Positions 1 to 12,745 of a DNA stretch of 64,000 bases are shown one piece after another. This DNA is from Paramecium tetraurelia (Eukaryota; Ciliophora; Oligohymenophorea; Peniculida; Parameciidae). The position numbers were made by a program, and so were the translations under genes. The DNA is taken from assembly GCF_000165425.1 (NCBI RefSeq), contig NW_001798966.1, positions 238,221 through 302,220 of the forward strand, in the 5' to 3' direction. How positions within the stretch are numbered: position 1 is the first letter of the stretch; every line of letters starts with the position of its first letter. Below the pieces are notes generated by a model. That model saw only the letters and a list, made by a program, of their open reading frames with translations. It was not told the origin of the DNA and did not search any database.

Positions 1-2125
1 TTATATGATTGCGTAAAAATTATCAGCTGCAAACATGCCAGTCCCCAAGGCATTATTCTATTGTGGAGATCAATCCATAGTGGGCGTGCCTTTTTATGCA
101 ACTGAATATGTGGAAGGAAGACTATTCAACGATAAGAAGTTATTGAGTGTTTCTCAGACAGAAAAGAAATTGTTGTTTTAGGAGGTATCAAAAGCCTTGG
201 CTCATTTACATTCTATCAGTTTAAATTATTTGGGACTTGGAGAATTGGAATCTCAAACTAGTCAATACCAAACACTCAATAAAAAATTATATAACCTATA
301 CAAATTACATGAGACCAAAATTTCAACAAATGTGGAAGATTTATTGTATTGGTTGTCATTAAACTCACCAGTGAAATCAGAATTGGATAATCTTTGTTTG
401 GTGCATGGTGACTTTTCATTATCCAAAGTTGTCTTCCATCCAACTGAACCAAAGGTCTTGGCCATCCTAGATTGGTAATAAGCCTAATTAGGAAATGCAT
501 TCATCGACTTGGCTAGTTTTGTCTCACCCTACTACATCCCCTATTCAAATGGATAACACCAAATTGATGGATGGTTTGGAATTGAAGAAATTATTGCTCA
601 ACCCAATCTCCAAGAGGTCTTATCAGCCTATTTCACAACAAGATCAAGCGAAACTACTCAAGACATCAATTACCAACTGGTAATTTCATTGTTGAAACAA
701 TCAATCGATCAACAAATCCTCTATAAACAAACCAAAGAAGAGAAATATCAAGATAACTCTCATTTCATATCCAAGGCAGGTTATGAATTGCTATTGAGAA
801 CCACTGAAGGAGATCCTTTCGGAATAAAATTGAGAGCCAATAATGATGGTTAATTGTGGTCCAACTGGCCAGTTTCATAAAGATGCAAGAGTTACTACTA
901 TAGAATCAAGGATTTCATGAAGGATGAAATTTTCCCAGTTGAAAAAGCCATCTTGGATAAGGCCAGAGCAGTTCCAAGAACAGTGAAAAACAAACCAATT
1001 GTAGAAATAGAAGAACTCTAAAGAAAAGCCAAAGCTGTTGGATTGTGGAACTTATTCATCTCAGATCCCATGTATGGCAAAGGATTAACTAATTTGGAGT
1101 ATGTGTACCTTTCAGAACTCATGGGATTAAGTTATCTTGCTCATGAAGTGTTTAATTGTTTCGCACCAGAAACAGGAAATATCAAATTGCTGATCGCCTA
1201 TGGAACACCACACCAGAAGGAGAAATACTTGAAACCATTATTGGAAGGATAATGCAAATCGTTTTTCGCAATGACTGAGAAGGATGTGCCATCTTCAGAT
1301 CCAAATAATTTCTAATGCACCATCACACCTACTGAAGGGGGATTCATTCTCAATGGGGGCAAATGGTTTGTCTCCAGTGCTCCAGATGAAAGAGCCATCT
1401 TTGGAATCGTAATGGGTAAATCCTCCAAAGACATGAGCAACCCCATTGAATCATAATCGATGATTCTTGTTGACATGAACAATCCCAAAATAAAAATTGT
1501 CAGACAATACTCTGTGTTGGGTTTCTTCGATGTGCCTCATGGTTATTCAGAAGTTGAATTTGATAATGCCTTCATTCCACAAGAAAACCTCTTGGGACAA
1601 CTTGGAGGAGCATTCAAAATGGCTTAAGGGAGATTATTGGGAGGAAGATTGCACCATTGTGTTAGACAAATTGGGTTAACTAGGAGATGTCTAGATTTGA
1701 TGATGGCGAGATCAGAGAAGAGAATCATTTTCAAGTAATCATTAAAGGATAATGCTGCCTTCTAAGAGAGATTAGGAGATTTGGAAATTGCGTTCTAATC
1801 ATGCAGATTATTAAGTTTAAATGCTGGATTGCTATTGGATTCTGCAGGATCCAGACATTTACATACATTCATGGCTGTCAGTGAATGCAAGGCTCACATT
1901 CCCAAGGCTTGTCAATACATCATTGACCAATGCATTCAAGCATTCGGTGCCGAGGGAGTAACTGAAGAGCAACCATTGACTCTTGCATACCGTTTTGCCA
2001 GAGCTATTAGATTCATGGATGGACCATGTGAAATCCACCTTAGACAAATCTCAAGATTTGCTTATGGAAATCACTTATTCAATGATCTAAACAATGCTCA
2101 AGGATATGGATTAGCAAAGCTATGA
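1..2125 (+). CDS. Phosphotransferase/acyl-CoA dehydrogenase fusion (ACAD10/11-like), 5' end cut by window
   Basis: Open from base 2 to the TGA at 2123-2125 with no intron when TAA/TAG are read as Gln. The N-terminal part is an aminoglycoside-phosphotransferase (APH) kinase-like domain: an MPVPK..FYCGD stretch, EYVEGR, the catalytic-loop-like [10 protein letters not shown] near 394-423 and ILDWQ near 462-480. From about base 890 an acyl-CoA dehydrogenase follows ([59 protein letters not shown], and a C-terminal [15 protein letters not shown]). This order is that of ACAD10/ACAD11, flavoproteins that handle 4-hydroxy and long-chain acyl-CoAs in mitochondria or peroxisomes. The true start and the first part of the APH domain lie outside the window. 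Family assignment is firm; compartment and substrate are inference. Confidence 0.9.
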
Positions 2126-2303
2126 TTTATTTAGTAAATAACAAATATATAATTTAAAATATAAATTATGCACATATATAAACTCTACACTAAATTATAT
2201 TACACATCAAACCACCTCCTTGCCTATTAATTTTACTTAATATAAACTGAGCATTTTATATTAAGTTATTTCCCTTAAATAATTTATTTAAATCATTATA
2301 TCA

Positions 2304-3436
2304 ATGAGCACAGGACTTGCTAAACCCAAAAAACTCAAACTTACAGATTATGAAGTCTTTCAAACCTTGGGCACTGGTAATCCATAATTGAAATCCTGAA
2401 TTTTAGGTTCATTCGGAAGAGTGAAACTGGCAAGGAATAAACAAACCAACAAATATGTCGCCTTGAAAAGTCTAAAAAAGGCAGAGATTATAAGACTCAA
2501 GCAAGTTGATCACGTGATTAATGAAAACACTATTTTAGGCAATCTACAACATCCATTCATTGTAAAAATCCATCATCATTCTTAGGTAACCTTTGAAGGC
2601 TTCTGCCAAGATCCAAGATATCTCTATCTAGTCTTAGAATTCGTTTCTGGAGGAGAGTTGTTCACTTACTTAAGAAGCATCGGAAGACTCGATACTTAAC
2701 ATGCAGCGTATGATTGTGAGCTAATCTTAGCTTTTACGGTGCACAAGTTGCCTCAATCTTTGAGTATCTGCATTCCAAGAATATCGTCTATAGAGATCTT
2801 AAACCAGAGAACTTATTGATTGCAGATGATGGATATCTCAAATTAACAGATTTCGGCTTTGCCAAAGTAGTCGAAGGAAGAACCTACACTTTATGCGGAA
2901 CTCCAGAGTACTTGGCTCCAGAAATCTTGTTGAACAAAGGACATGGCAAGGCTGTCGATTGGTGGACTTTGGGAATTCTTAATTTATGAAATGAATGCAG
3001 GAATTGATCCATTCTCAGACGAAGATCCCATGGCTATTTATCAAAAGATATTGAAGGGCAAAGTCAAATTCCCAAAAAGCTTTGATAAGTAATCCTTATT
3101 CATTAAACCCTAAGGAATGCCAAATCTTTAGTCAAACATTTACTTGTGGCTGATCTTTCTAAAAGATATGGAAACTTAAAAAATGGTAATACTCTCATTT
3201 CTAACCTAAGGCGCTGCCGATATCAAAAATCACAGATGGTTTGGAAGTCTAGATTGGAATCTCCTTACTTAAAAGAAATTGCCTGTCCCCTACAAACCTG
3301 TTGTGAAGTAACCACTCTATTCTCATTTCCCTTTATTAGAGCTCCCAATGATACATCCAATTTTTCATCCTATCCAGAGTCCGATACCCAAAGTCCTGCT
3401 CTCAAACCAGCAGACGATCCCTTCTTAGAATGGTGA
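2304..3436 (+). CDS. cAMP-dependent protein kinase catalytic subunit (AGC kinase), with a one-base frameshift
   Basis: Ser/Thr kinase of about 323 aa, close to PKA-C length. Visible motifs: Gly loop GTGSFG (residues 23-28), ATP lysine in YVALKSLKK (K45), [14 protein letters not shown], and activation loop [14 protein letters not shown] with the PDK1-site Thr. The C-terminus reads DPFLEW, a variant of the usual FxxF. Six introns: 2377-2406, 2562-2585, 2708-2730, 3089-3114, 3186-3210, 3308-3339. Spliced length is one base too long: an extra A at about 2981-2982, after WWTLGIL, shifts the frame into TGA, while [13 protein letters not shown] continues in another frame. The rest is well conserved, so assembly error is more likely than decay. 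Effector of cAMP, with ciliary targets in ciliates. Confidence 0.92.
2562..2585 (+). other. 24-nt intron, multiple of three and stop-free, inside the PKA gene
   Basis: Begins GTAAAA and ends TTCTTAG between the codons for HPFI and VTFEGFC. Its removal restores the kinase consensus. If retained it adds eight residues (VKIHHHSQ) without a frameshift or TGA. Confidence 0.8.
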
Positions 3437-5329
3437 TTAATAGAGCATTATTCATTATAATAAATTCAACTATGTATTCTCATACATAAAATAACTATAA
3501 TAAACTTTATAATCGAATAAATTATAATAAAATTAATGGGAACTTAACTTATATAACATTTATAAGGAATATTTTAATTTAGTCAAAAATTCTTATACTT
3601 ACTATATATTTTAGAACACACTTTCTATCTAAGACCCAATTTTTTGGTTTTAGTTTATCTTACATTCAAATCCATTACCAACAAGAATCTGTTTAAATAT
3701 TAAAATATTTAAAAGCTTGAAATTTTACTGTTAATTATACAAGCATCTCAAAAAGATCTCTCTATAAACTATCCAAAGCATTTTAATTTGTTAATATAAC
3801 TATTAGCATGATAAATTTATAATGTCATTTATTTAATAATTTTTATTATAAATCAACATTATTTCTTTAATAGGAACAGTTATGCAACTTTCTTATTCTC
3901 CAAAAATAGTAACTATTATAAATTTACTATCTATTAAAGATTCTTTTTATCTTAATCAAAAGAATTAAATGTAATCAACTAAAATAAGAAATTGAACTAA
4001 TTCATTCTTTAACATCGAGTATATGATATTAATTATAAATTGAGATTCCTCTGATAAAATAATCTCACTTCTTGTTAGTATTAATTTAATATTTTATCAA
4101 TTGTAAGATCCTTTCAATTATTTTGATAACCCATATGATAAATCTCTGCTTATTTTTATTGATAATACTGTTAAAGTATTGATCGAAATTTTTAATACTT
4201 AAAAATTAGCCAATCTTCATTCCATATTTATAAAGATATTGAATGTATTTTGCTTTAAATTATTTCTTTAAGTCTAGGATTACAAACTTTACCCAGAGTA
4301 TTAGAATTATAATACTTATCTTTCGACTAATTCAAGAAAATAAATGAGGGCAGTAATCATAAATAATAAGAATCATTTAATTCTATTGATATTATTTGTT
4401 GAGACAATGTTATTTTCAGATAAAAATCAAGATCCTTACTGAGAACCAAAACTATTAATCTAATTAAATTTAATTCCCAAATTCATTTGATCTTTATCTA
4501 AATCGTTTGTAAATATATTAATATATATTAAATAATCAGATCATAATATAATTTCTCTTCAGTTATTTAAAACATCTTTCGAAAATAATCAATAAAATAT
4601 GTTCTCTCTTTCAAGAATCCGCTCTAATAAGTATTAAACAAATGATGAAGATCTAAATGTAATATTTATTTAATTTATATATGATCACCAATTTTATTGA
4701 TGTTTAAAAAGGATTTTTGAAAAAATAAATGGATAAGTTAACGAGGTTTTAATAAATCTTTAAGTTAAAATAATGTATGTTAGATATTTGATAAAATTAT
4801 TATATACTAATGATTATCTATACATTTGCAGTGCTTATTAATTAATTTATTTTAGTAAAAGATCTTTTTAAATATAACGTCAGCTAGTTTGCAAATATCT
4901 CAAAAATGATCATTAAAAACATAATATATTACCATTTTTGTTGAGTCATTCCAATTGATTATTTCACACCCAATTCTTCATCTCTAATAGATGTGTGAAT
5001 ATAGAATTTATAAAATTGACAATGATAGGTATTTTAACAAAACTTTCATTTCAATATAAAATTAATAAATACTAGTTGCTTGCAACCTACATAAATCTGT
5101 TTAAGCTAGCATCAATGATAGGCTATACAAGAAAAAAGTCGTTGTTCATTAAAATCCAGCAAAAATTGCAAAATTTAATGATCAAATTTTTACCTAGAAA
5201 TCCGAGAATATGCTCTGGGTTAAGGATTATGGTATTTATGTTGTTCATTAGATTGGTTTCAAATTTATTTATTGGATTAGGTATGAAGGAGTATTACCAC
5301 TAAATATAGATGTAAATAATAATTATTAA
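3437..5329. other. Long gene-poor stretch
   Basis: About 1.9 kb between the PKA stop and the next ORF, very AT-rich, with frequent TGA in all frames on both strands. One weak open stretch lies at about 5116-5369 (+); it matches nothing recognisable and runs into the next gene. No RNA gene or repeat was seen. This is long for a ciliate intergenic region of this type and could hold a decayed gene. Confidence 0.5.
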
Positions 5330-5429
5330 ATGCAATACTACGAGTAAGACATTGAAGATGAAAGTATGAATAATCAAATAACTTCCAGTATCGGATACTT
5401 CATAAGACGATTCTCCATTAAAGCGATGC

Positions 5430-7033
5430 ATGACAGCTCCTGCTGGGCCTTTGACAGAGTTTGAAGAATTTAAAAGGTATTACCTATTGTATTAAGTTTG
5501 TCTAGATCACCAGAATACGATCTCTTGGAAAAGGCATACAGACTATCGAGTTAACTTGTTTAGAGAGATTTTCATAAATATGATCTAGACAATCCTGAAG
5601 GATAGAAATAATGCAAAAAGTTTTTATAAAATCTCGAAAAAATGTGTGAAGTAATTAAATGTAATAACACAGGTTTATTAGGTTAAGGTTGAATCTCGTG
5701 AATATAGGAATCATTTTTCAAAAGCCTATAAAATCTTATATACATAGAATAAATTGTGTTACTTGACTGAAATTCTCGATAGTGCTCAAGAAGGTTCTTT
5801 TAAGTAATTAGAATAGGGTTTCCTTATTTGTGGGTAAACTCTGAGAAATATTCGTTCACTCTTGAAGTTTTGGAAGCCGGAATAAAGTTAGTCGATGCCT
5901 TTTATAAAGTGTAGCATGCCATCAGACATCTCTACACAAACACCCTTTAAGAGAGTCCAGATTTCTAAAGGTCTAATTTGATACTAGAGATTTAATATTT
6001 GTTAGAAAATTTTGATGATATATGGGTGCAATTCGAGAAGGTACTTATGATGAGATTGAGTTATAGTTATATGTGAAGGAATTGATGGAGATAGAGGGGA
6101 AGGCGCGAAGATTTATATTATAGGCCATTTAGATAGATAAGGAGATGCAATCAATAGAAATAAGAGAAAAACTAAGAGGAAAGATTTTGGTGACGAGTGA
6201 AAGCTACTTACAATTAAAAACAGCAGTATGAGAATGTGTATATTGTTAGTTTTGCAAAGTGTTAGCTTAGATTAATTCAGTGGCAAATGTGGAAGGCAAG
6301 GGAAGAGATGATTTAGGAGTGAATATTTTATTGGAAGCGGAGGGCATAACAAGAAGAGTGACTTAAGAATAATCCAAGGCTGTAAGGAGATTAGCTGATA
6401 GTATAAAAATGAAGTATAAAATTATGAAATAATAGTTTTAAAAAGTTTAGAGAGTAGATGCGGAAATATGAGGAGAATATTGAGATGGTGGATCCGTAGT
6501 TGAAGAATAATAGTGAATTAGTAGAGTTATTGGTTGAATATGAGACGCAATGGGAGAAGGGTTTGCATTACTTATTGGAGCCAAGAAAATATATTCAATT
6601 GATGCTATTTTCTCATATCATTGAGACCACAGCTGAGAAGCACATTCAATTTGCAGAATAGTTGGAATGCAGAGATAGTGATATCTTTGTTACCATTCCA
6701 TGTTTGATCGTATTGAAACATTTGGAAAATGAAGACAAGAATATTTGCAAGTATTTTCTGCCTATGTTGGATGATGAGAATTCAAAATTGTATTCATAAT
6801 TTGAACAGTTAAGATAAGACTTTATGAATTTTCGAGACTAGCATGCAAAATAATACGAATACTATAACTTGATTGAGAAGAAATTGCTAGGCATTGGACA
6901 AAATGATATTTGTGAATAAGTAAACGTATAGATAGATAGAATAATGCAAAAGATAAGATTATTATCAATAGAAATCTAAAGATATAATGCCATCGAATGG
7001 AATCTATTTATTGATGCTGCGATTAATACTTGA
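5430..7033 (+). pseudogene. Unrecognised coiled-coil protein gene, several frameshifts
   Basis: A chain of exons encodes a Glu/Lys/Gln-rich helical protein of about 500 aa, beginning MTAPAGPLTEFEEFKR. Readable blocks include YLWVNSEKYSFTLEV, DAFYKVQHAIRHLYTN, KELMEIEGKARRFILQAIQ and LEPRKYIQLMLFSHIIETTA. Clear introns: 5477-5505, 5651-5681, one of 26 nt after FEK near 6040 and one of 24 nt near 6227. The frame breaks near 5428-5432 if translation began upstream at 5330, at the GGG run 5816-5818 (or a GTT-type intron there), and in the T/A run at about 6436-6445. Either a decaying gene or assembly error. No family recognised; no catalytic motif seen. Confidence 0.5.
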
Positions 7034-7882
7034 TGCTATTACATTAATTGTATTTTGTTTGATTTCCTATTCACTTTCTCAAATTAACTTAAATGGTTGT
7101 CATATTGTCGCAAACTATTCCTTTCCTTGCATCTGGAGCTGACAATTAATCCAATGTATCTTGAACTGCTGTTTTATTGAATCTTCAGACAGTTGCATTT
7201 CTCAAAATTACATTGAAGTAATGAAGTAACTTTTATCAAAGAATTAAAATTATAAAACTAGAGTTAAGTTGATATTGATTAAAGAAGATTAACAATAACA
7301 TAAATTATGTTTAACTTCATGCTCACATAAAATAAGTTCTGTTCTTTCGATTCTATTGTTCTCAACATAATTTTCTAGGTTATTATTTATAATTAATATC
7401 GAAGTTCGTATTAGTTATATATGATACTGATCTTTGAATCTCCTACATTTGCAAAGTATAAGATGTTCTTATAAATAAAAGCAGGATTGACAGTGATATC
7501 CAACACAATAATCAATTATTTATTTTATAATTATCATAAAACCATAAGCTTTGAAATTATTTCATTCTATAACCCCCTTTGGATTCATCAAAAATTCAGG
7601 CTTAATATAAAATAAACTTTATAGAGGAATTGAAGAAAAAATGAAAAGTATCCCTATATTCTTCCATATCGATCAAGCAAAACAAAAATAGATATATCAT
7701 GATGTTGGTTTTGCAATTATTTTTCTTCAGTCCTATGCTTAATTCTTTATGATATATTGCATTTTAGATTTAGAAAAAATGACAGATATTTCTGATTAAT
7801 AACTTTATCCTTTTTTGACTAACTCAAATATGGACAATTCTATTTTCTATTATTTAATATCGTATAAAATTGTTATAAATTA
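7034..7882. other. Intergenic, nothing convincing
   Basis: About 850 bases between the unrecognised plus-strand gene and the 3' end of the minus-strand gene. Only short open stretches, for example about 32 codons on the minus strand near 7090-7190. No gene, RNA or repeat can be supported. Confidence 0.45.
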
Positions 7883-8570
7883 TCAGTATTTTCCTCTTTG
7901 AATCCAATCTGGTTCAATTTTAGTCCTCACTATGGCGCTATTTGATTGAACATTCCCAGGCTAAACATTATTGCTAGTTCTGACCATGATGTCACAATCC
8001 TTTGAAAATCGTTCTTAATGAGTTATGTTGGCATATGAATTGAATTAGTCATACATTTTGGTTTGCGAATAATCAATCACACTTGATGACCCCTCCAAAT
8101 ATCTTCTTATCTTATTTTTTACTATTAATTACTTTAGCATAATTCTTATCAATCTTCCCACTAATCTCACCCTATATCCTACCTATTTGAGCATTGTTCC
8201 ATTGCATATCTGCAGGGTACAATTCTCGATCTTTTGATTTGATTGCAATAATATTATCACCCTTTAACTTGAAAATCGGTTTATGAGCACTTTAATTTTA
8301 ACTGCACGAAACGATATAATAAATCAATACCTTTTATTTGTCTTTCCTTTTAATCTCAATTGATCATAAAAGTCTCTCTCTAATGATAATAGTATTTTCA
8401 AATGTACATTCAACTCCATATGTATTCACCGATTTAGATTTCTGATCATTCTTACTAACTTATGCTTTTAGATAATGATTCGTAATGGCATACAGTGACT
8501 AAGCTCTTTGCTACTTGCCATCTGTGAATATTTGAGTAGGTCCATAATTTTTTAATAATCCAGGTCTCAT
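7883..8570 (-). pseudogene. Hypothetical protein gene with two small duplication-type frameshifts
   Basis: Starts MRPGLLKNYGPTQIFTDGK at 8570 and ends at the TGA read from 7885-7883. It encodes about 220 polar residues (LKGDNIIAIKSKDRELYPAD, QERFSKDCDIMVRTSNN). One intron of 29 nt at 8302-8330. The frame slips twice at short tandem repeats: in an AG repeat at about 8373-8381 and at a duplicated AATC at 8070-8077. Otherwise it reads like a normal protein, so error or very recent mutation is likely. The next minus-strand gene stops only 38 bases upstream of this ATG. No family recognised. Confidence 0.45.
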
Positions 8571-8608
8571 TACAAATTATAAATTAATTCTGATATAAAT
8601 ATAATAGA

Positions 8609-9128
8609 TCAATTTGGATACCCTTGAGGTTAAACTACCGGTATACCTTGTTGTGGGTACACTGGATTGGCAGGATAAGCCTGTACATTCTATGGATGTT
8701 GAATTTGCATTTGTTATGGATAGTAGTTTTGGTTCATTTATGGAGGATATTAAGGAGGGAGTTGTTGTTATTGTTAGGGCATTGCTAGATTCTGTTGTTT
8801 AACCCACTCTTAATATTATAGGTTTTAAGCGGGTGGGGCTACAAACTAGGGAGGATACTGGTTTGGATTTGTTGGAACTTGATGAACAACCACAACATTC
8901 TGAGGTGGAATATCTTCTACCAGTCCCACTAATACTACTGGTCGTCTTCTCATAACTATGGCTCGAATAATCGAAATCACTACGAGTACAAAAACGACAA
9001 TGAATACGCAATCAAATACTAGGATAAGAACTATGGTTACTTATATTTTCAGTAGAGTGCTGAGTTGTGTCTTGGCAGTTGACGAATCCTAAAAGTAGCA
9101 ATAGGGTTAGATTGAATAATTTCTGCAT
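8609..9128 (-). CDS. Small type I membrane protein with Pro/Gln/Tyr-rich tail
   Basis: 165 aa, one 22-nt intron at 9019-9040. A signal peptide (MQKLFNLTLLLLLGFVNC) and a short Ser/Thr/Asn-rich outer segment are followed by one transmembrane helix (CVFIVVFVLVVISIIRAIV) with a basic stop-transfer MRRR. The roughly 100-residue tail is dominated by PPQ, YPPQ, QNYYPQQ and YPQQG units. Such tails are flexible and often bind SH3/WW-type or vesicle proteins, but no function can be assigned. The start codon lies only 17 bases from that of the divergent calpain gene. Confidence 0.8.
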
Positions 9129-9145
9129 TGTTTATTTTTTTAATT
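9129..9145. promoter_or_regulatory. 17-bp divergent spacer, presumed shared promoter
   Basis: A T-rich spacer is all that separates the two start codons (9128 on minus, 9146 on plus). Promoter and 5' UTR elements of each gene must lie within it or within the other gene. Confidence 0.5.
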
Positions 9146-11573
9146 ATGAATGCAAATATAACTTAAAAAGAAATCTCCCCTGGAATCATACTCTTAAAGC
9201 ATATTCAGCCAGGACCAGAAATGATATACATTTTTAAAGTTCAATTGAATAGGTTGAATTGCATGGAATTCATAGCTGATTTTACAGGAAGTGAGAACAT
9301 TTTGGTTGATGGTTAGAATAAAATGAAGACGATCACAATCATCAACCCATTTGAAACTAAACAAGTAGCTTAATTGACTATGAAATAAGACTGGAAGTTG
9401 AAAACAAAATTCAAATTTAGTTTAAAAACAGCGGATAAATCAGTTCAAGCTGAATATTTGAAGGAAGATCAACTGCAATTGAAATTGGAAATCCAGGATT
9501 AGATGAAGTAACTATATCGTTACCCATTTCAATTAAAGGAAGTTCCTGAAATACTTAGGCATTTGAAATCTCCCTTTGTTGACCCTGAATTTTTGCCTGT
9601 GGATGTATTTAAACAAAACTATATAGTCAAGTATATTTGGAGATGAAGAGGCCGAATTGGACACCTTAATCCAATGGAGAAGACCAAGTGCCTTCTTTCA
9701 ACTTAAAGATGCCAATAAAAGACCAGAGATATTTTTCGATAAGATAGAGCCCAATGATATCAAATAAGGGGCATTGGGAAATTGCTGGTTTCTGTCAGCA
9801 CTGTCATCACTTGCTGAAAGACCTGCCTTAGTGAAGAGACTCTTCGTAACTATGATAACAAATTCACTCGGAGTCTACAGAATCAAGATTTGCAAGAATG
9901 GAGAATGGGTTTACATCACTATTGATGATCTATTCCCTTGCTATCCCTTGGGTGCTCCCATATTCTCAGCTGCACATGGCAACGAATTGTGGGTGCTGTT
10001 GTTAGAAAAGGCATATGCTAAATTACATGGAAGTTACTTTGCGCTCAGAGAAGGTCTGTCTGGAGAAGCCATGGTGGATTTGACTGGTTGTCCTACAGTA
10101 GTTTATGGATATTCTGAGTTATAATAGATGTGGCAGCAATTGTTGTAATATGATCAAGAGGGTTATTTGATCAATGCATTCACAGAGGGAAATGACACTC
10201 AGAGTGAAGGATAGAGAAAGGAATCTTCAACAGATAATATTGGTTTGATTCCTGGTCATGCTTACTCAATATTGCAGGTGAAGGAAGCAAAAGGAAACAA
10301 GTTGCTTAACATTCGTAATCCTTGGGGTAATTTTGAATGGAAGGGAGCTTGGAGTGACACATCTCCTTTGTGGACTTAGGAGATATAGAATATAGTTAAT
10401 TTCGTTAATGATAGCAATGATGGGCAATTTTGGATGTGTTGGAAAGATTTCTTAACTTATTTCAAAGGTGTGAACATTTGTAAGGTCAGAAATTGGGAAG
10501 AAGTCAGAATCAAGGGAAAGTTCATTAAAGTGACTGACATAAATGATAACAATATTGATGTTGTACTAAGCAAATGGTATTATTCCTTTGTCATCCCAAA
10601 GTCAACCAAAGTCATCATGGGAATCCATCAAGAGGATGAGAGAATCAGAGGAGTCAAATTGTTAAGACCTTATTTAGATATCGGTTTGACTCTTTTCAAG
10701 TAAACAGAGAAGGGATTAGAATTACTTGCATAAACCATCACCAAATAAGATAGACAAGTACAATTGGAATGCGATTTGAATCCTGGTGTCTATATTGTAG
10801 TACCAAGAACAAGTGGATTATATTTATATGGAGAAAACAATAGTATAATCAATCTGTTGAATAATGATGGGTCTATTCATCCCTTGCTTTATTCGACATT
10901 GAGTGACATCTTCAGAAAATTTGATATGTTGTTGCTCAGAGAATTGAGTTTCATAGAGTTCAAAGGAATTTATGATTGTTTGGAGAAACAACTAGATCCA
11001 GAGTATTTCAAGTAGATGCTTACTAAATACACTTCTACAGAAAAAGGAATTACTTTCACCGGATTTGTTGAGTTCTTCATTGATCAAATTAAATAACTAG
11101 GGGTTGAGACTATCTACAGATGGCTAGAGAAATTAGGATATGATAAGAATCTCAATTCTATTAAAAGCAGATGTTTTATCTTTACTGCTCATTCATCTAT
11201 TGAAATATCTGTAACAGTCAGAGATGCCATTACTACTGATTTGAATAATAGAGTGCATGTCTTTGCTACCACATTTCCAGATCAATATCATTAGATTGAA
11301 AACATCAAAACTGAAAGAGAAGGCATCAGAGTCATCCAATGTTATAATCGTCATTCTGATACTTTTTGTATCATTGCTATCAATGATCAAACTTACCCTA
11401 TTGAATGCTTTCTTGATCTCACTCTATGTAAAGGCTTGATTGTTTCTACTAAGACTTCGAAAGTTCTAAAACGATTAGACTCAGGCTAAATGGAAACCAT
11501 GATCCATTTTAAATAGAACAGAATTCAAAAATTAAAATTAGCCATTCAAGTTAAGTGGCAACCTGTTTAATGA
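9146..11573 (+). CDS. Calpain-family cysteine protease
   Basis: 801 aa after removal of a 22-nt intron at 9605-9626, which joins FLPVD to SSIFGDEEAELDTL. The CysPc domain has all three catalytic positions: Cys206 in GALGNCWFLSALSSL, His364 in GLIPGHAYSIL and Asn384 in NIRNPWGNFEWKGAW. An N-terminal beta-rich domain of about 150 residues precedes it. C-terminal sequence (ESFIEFKGIYD-like and TFTGFVEFFIDQI segments) resembles calpain domain III followed by an EF-hand-like region, but calcium ligands were not verified. Calpains make limited, Ca2+-stimulated cuts in cytoskeletal and membrane proteins. The start is fixed by the 17-bp spacer to the upstream divergent gene. Confidence 0.93.
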
Positions 11574-11615
11574 TAATAATAATCATAAATCATGGAAAAA
11601 ACAAATTACTTATCA

Positions 11616-12487
11616 TCATCGCTATTTTCCAATAACAAAACTAGTGTTGCAGTAATTATTGTTAAGACAAATTCTGGACAGTCCCTTGAATAAAGGACTG
11701 GAAGTATGAGTGGAAGCATAAGTGCTACGTTAAGCACTTTTAGAATTCTTTGTCCTTTCAGTTTCCTTAAAAACCTTATTGCAATTATCTTGTAACTTTA
11801 TAACACTTTCTTCCTTCTCGATCATCTATATTTTTAATCTCTCCATGTCTATCTTGCCCTATTGTATTATTTTTAATTGATCCTGTATCTACAATCTCAA
11901 CATTAGCAAATCCTCAGAATGCTATTAATTCTCAGATTCCAACATTTTGATATTCTGAATCAGATCGTAAATGTGTCCTTGCAATTTCTTGTTGCATTCT
12001 TATAACACATAAATCTAAGCTAAAATTTCATAACAATCATTTTTACATTTATAGGAATTCGTCTAATTTATCAGCTATTTGTGAGCCTTCAATTAACCAT
12101 TCTGTTTCATCAGATCCTAGTAGTTTTAAGCATCTCTCCTCAAACTCTCATATTCAGCCTTCGATACTGAACTAAATAAACATTGTCACATACTTCTAAC
12201 TGTATCATCTTTCAACTCAATTATAGAATCCTAACTCAAGTGGCGGTTTGTGTTGTTGGTTGGATTCGTGGTGTAGTTTTCATCCTTTTTGCAACTAGAG
12301 AAGAAATAGTATGCCTTAAATAATAATTAAATTCACTTACTTCCTACTGAAACTCTGGCGACTATTCGCTTGAATTAACATCGCCGAATGAAGGTATTTC
12401 AAGAGTTTTTAGTTCAGTTTTTTTTGTTTCACATGGCTAAAACAAATCATGAATTTAAGTCTATGTTAAATATATGTTAGAAGACAT
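11616..12487 (-). CDS. Coiled-coil protein, function unknown
   Basis: 272 aa with introns at 12316-12341 (26 nt) and 12167-12193 (27 nt); the second uses a CAG acceptor five bases past a TAG, which is needed to hold the frame. An N-terminal acidic/polar region (ETKKTELKTLEIPSFGDV) is followed by a long helical part rich in Gln, Lys, Leu and Glu (MLESENQQHSEDLLMLRLQ, KLQDNCNKVFKETERTKN) and a Ser/Thr-rich C-terminus (SAQRSTYASTHTSSPLF). Probably structural or cytoskeletal. It converges on the calpain gene, with 42 bases between stop codons. Confidence 0.7.
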
Positions 12488-12565
12488 TCTTTTAGCAAAT
12501 AATTATTATATTAAAATTTTATAAATTCATAACATCTATTCCAACTTCACTACTTTGAACTCCTT

Positions 12566-12745
12566 TCATAGCCTATAGATGCTATCTAAAATATTGTTTT
12601 ACTTATACGTCATATCTCCTTTCAAATTTGTATAATATGGAATCTGACTTAAAGAAATTAAGTCATTCAAGGTTTCTAGTTCTAGATATCGAAAGGGTAT
12701 TTTTTACCAATATAAATAATTTTATTTATCAAAATTTGCTGCCAT
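12566..12745 (-). CDS. Short ORF, hypothetical 59-aa protein
   Basis: ATG to TGA without intron: MAANFDKQNYLYWQKIPF..., then LELETLNDLISLSQIPYY. Composition is protein-like and not low-complexity, but length alone does not prove it is coding. It lies just upstream of the coiled-coil gene on the same strand and could be a lost 5' exon of something else. Confidence 0.35.

Noticed and set aside
5076-5369. Plus-strand ORF with Lys/Ile-rich translation
   Set aside because: The longer version starts at TTG; the ATG version (about 5116) overlaps the next gene and resembles no protein.
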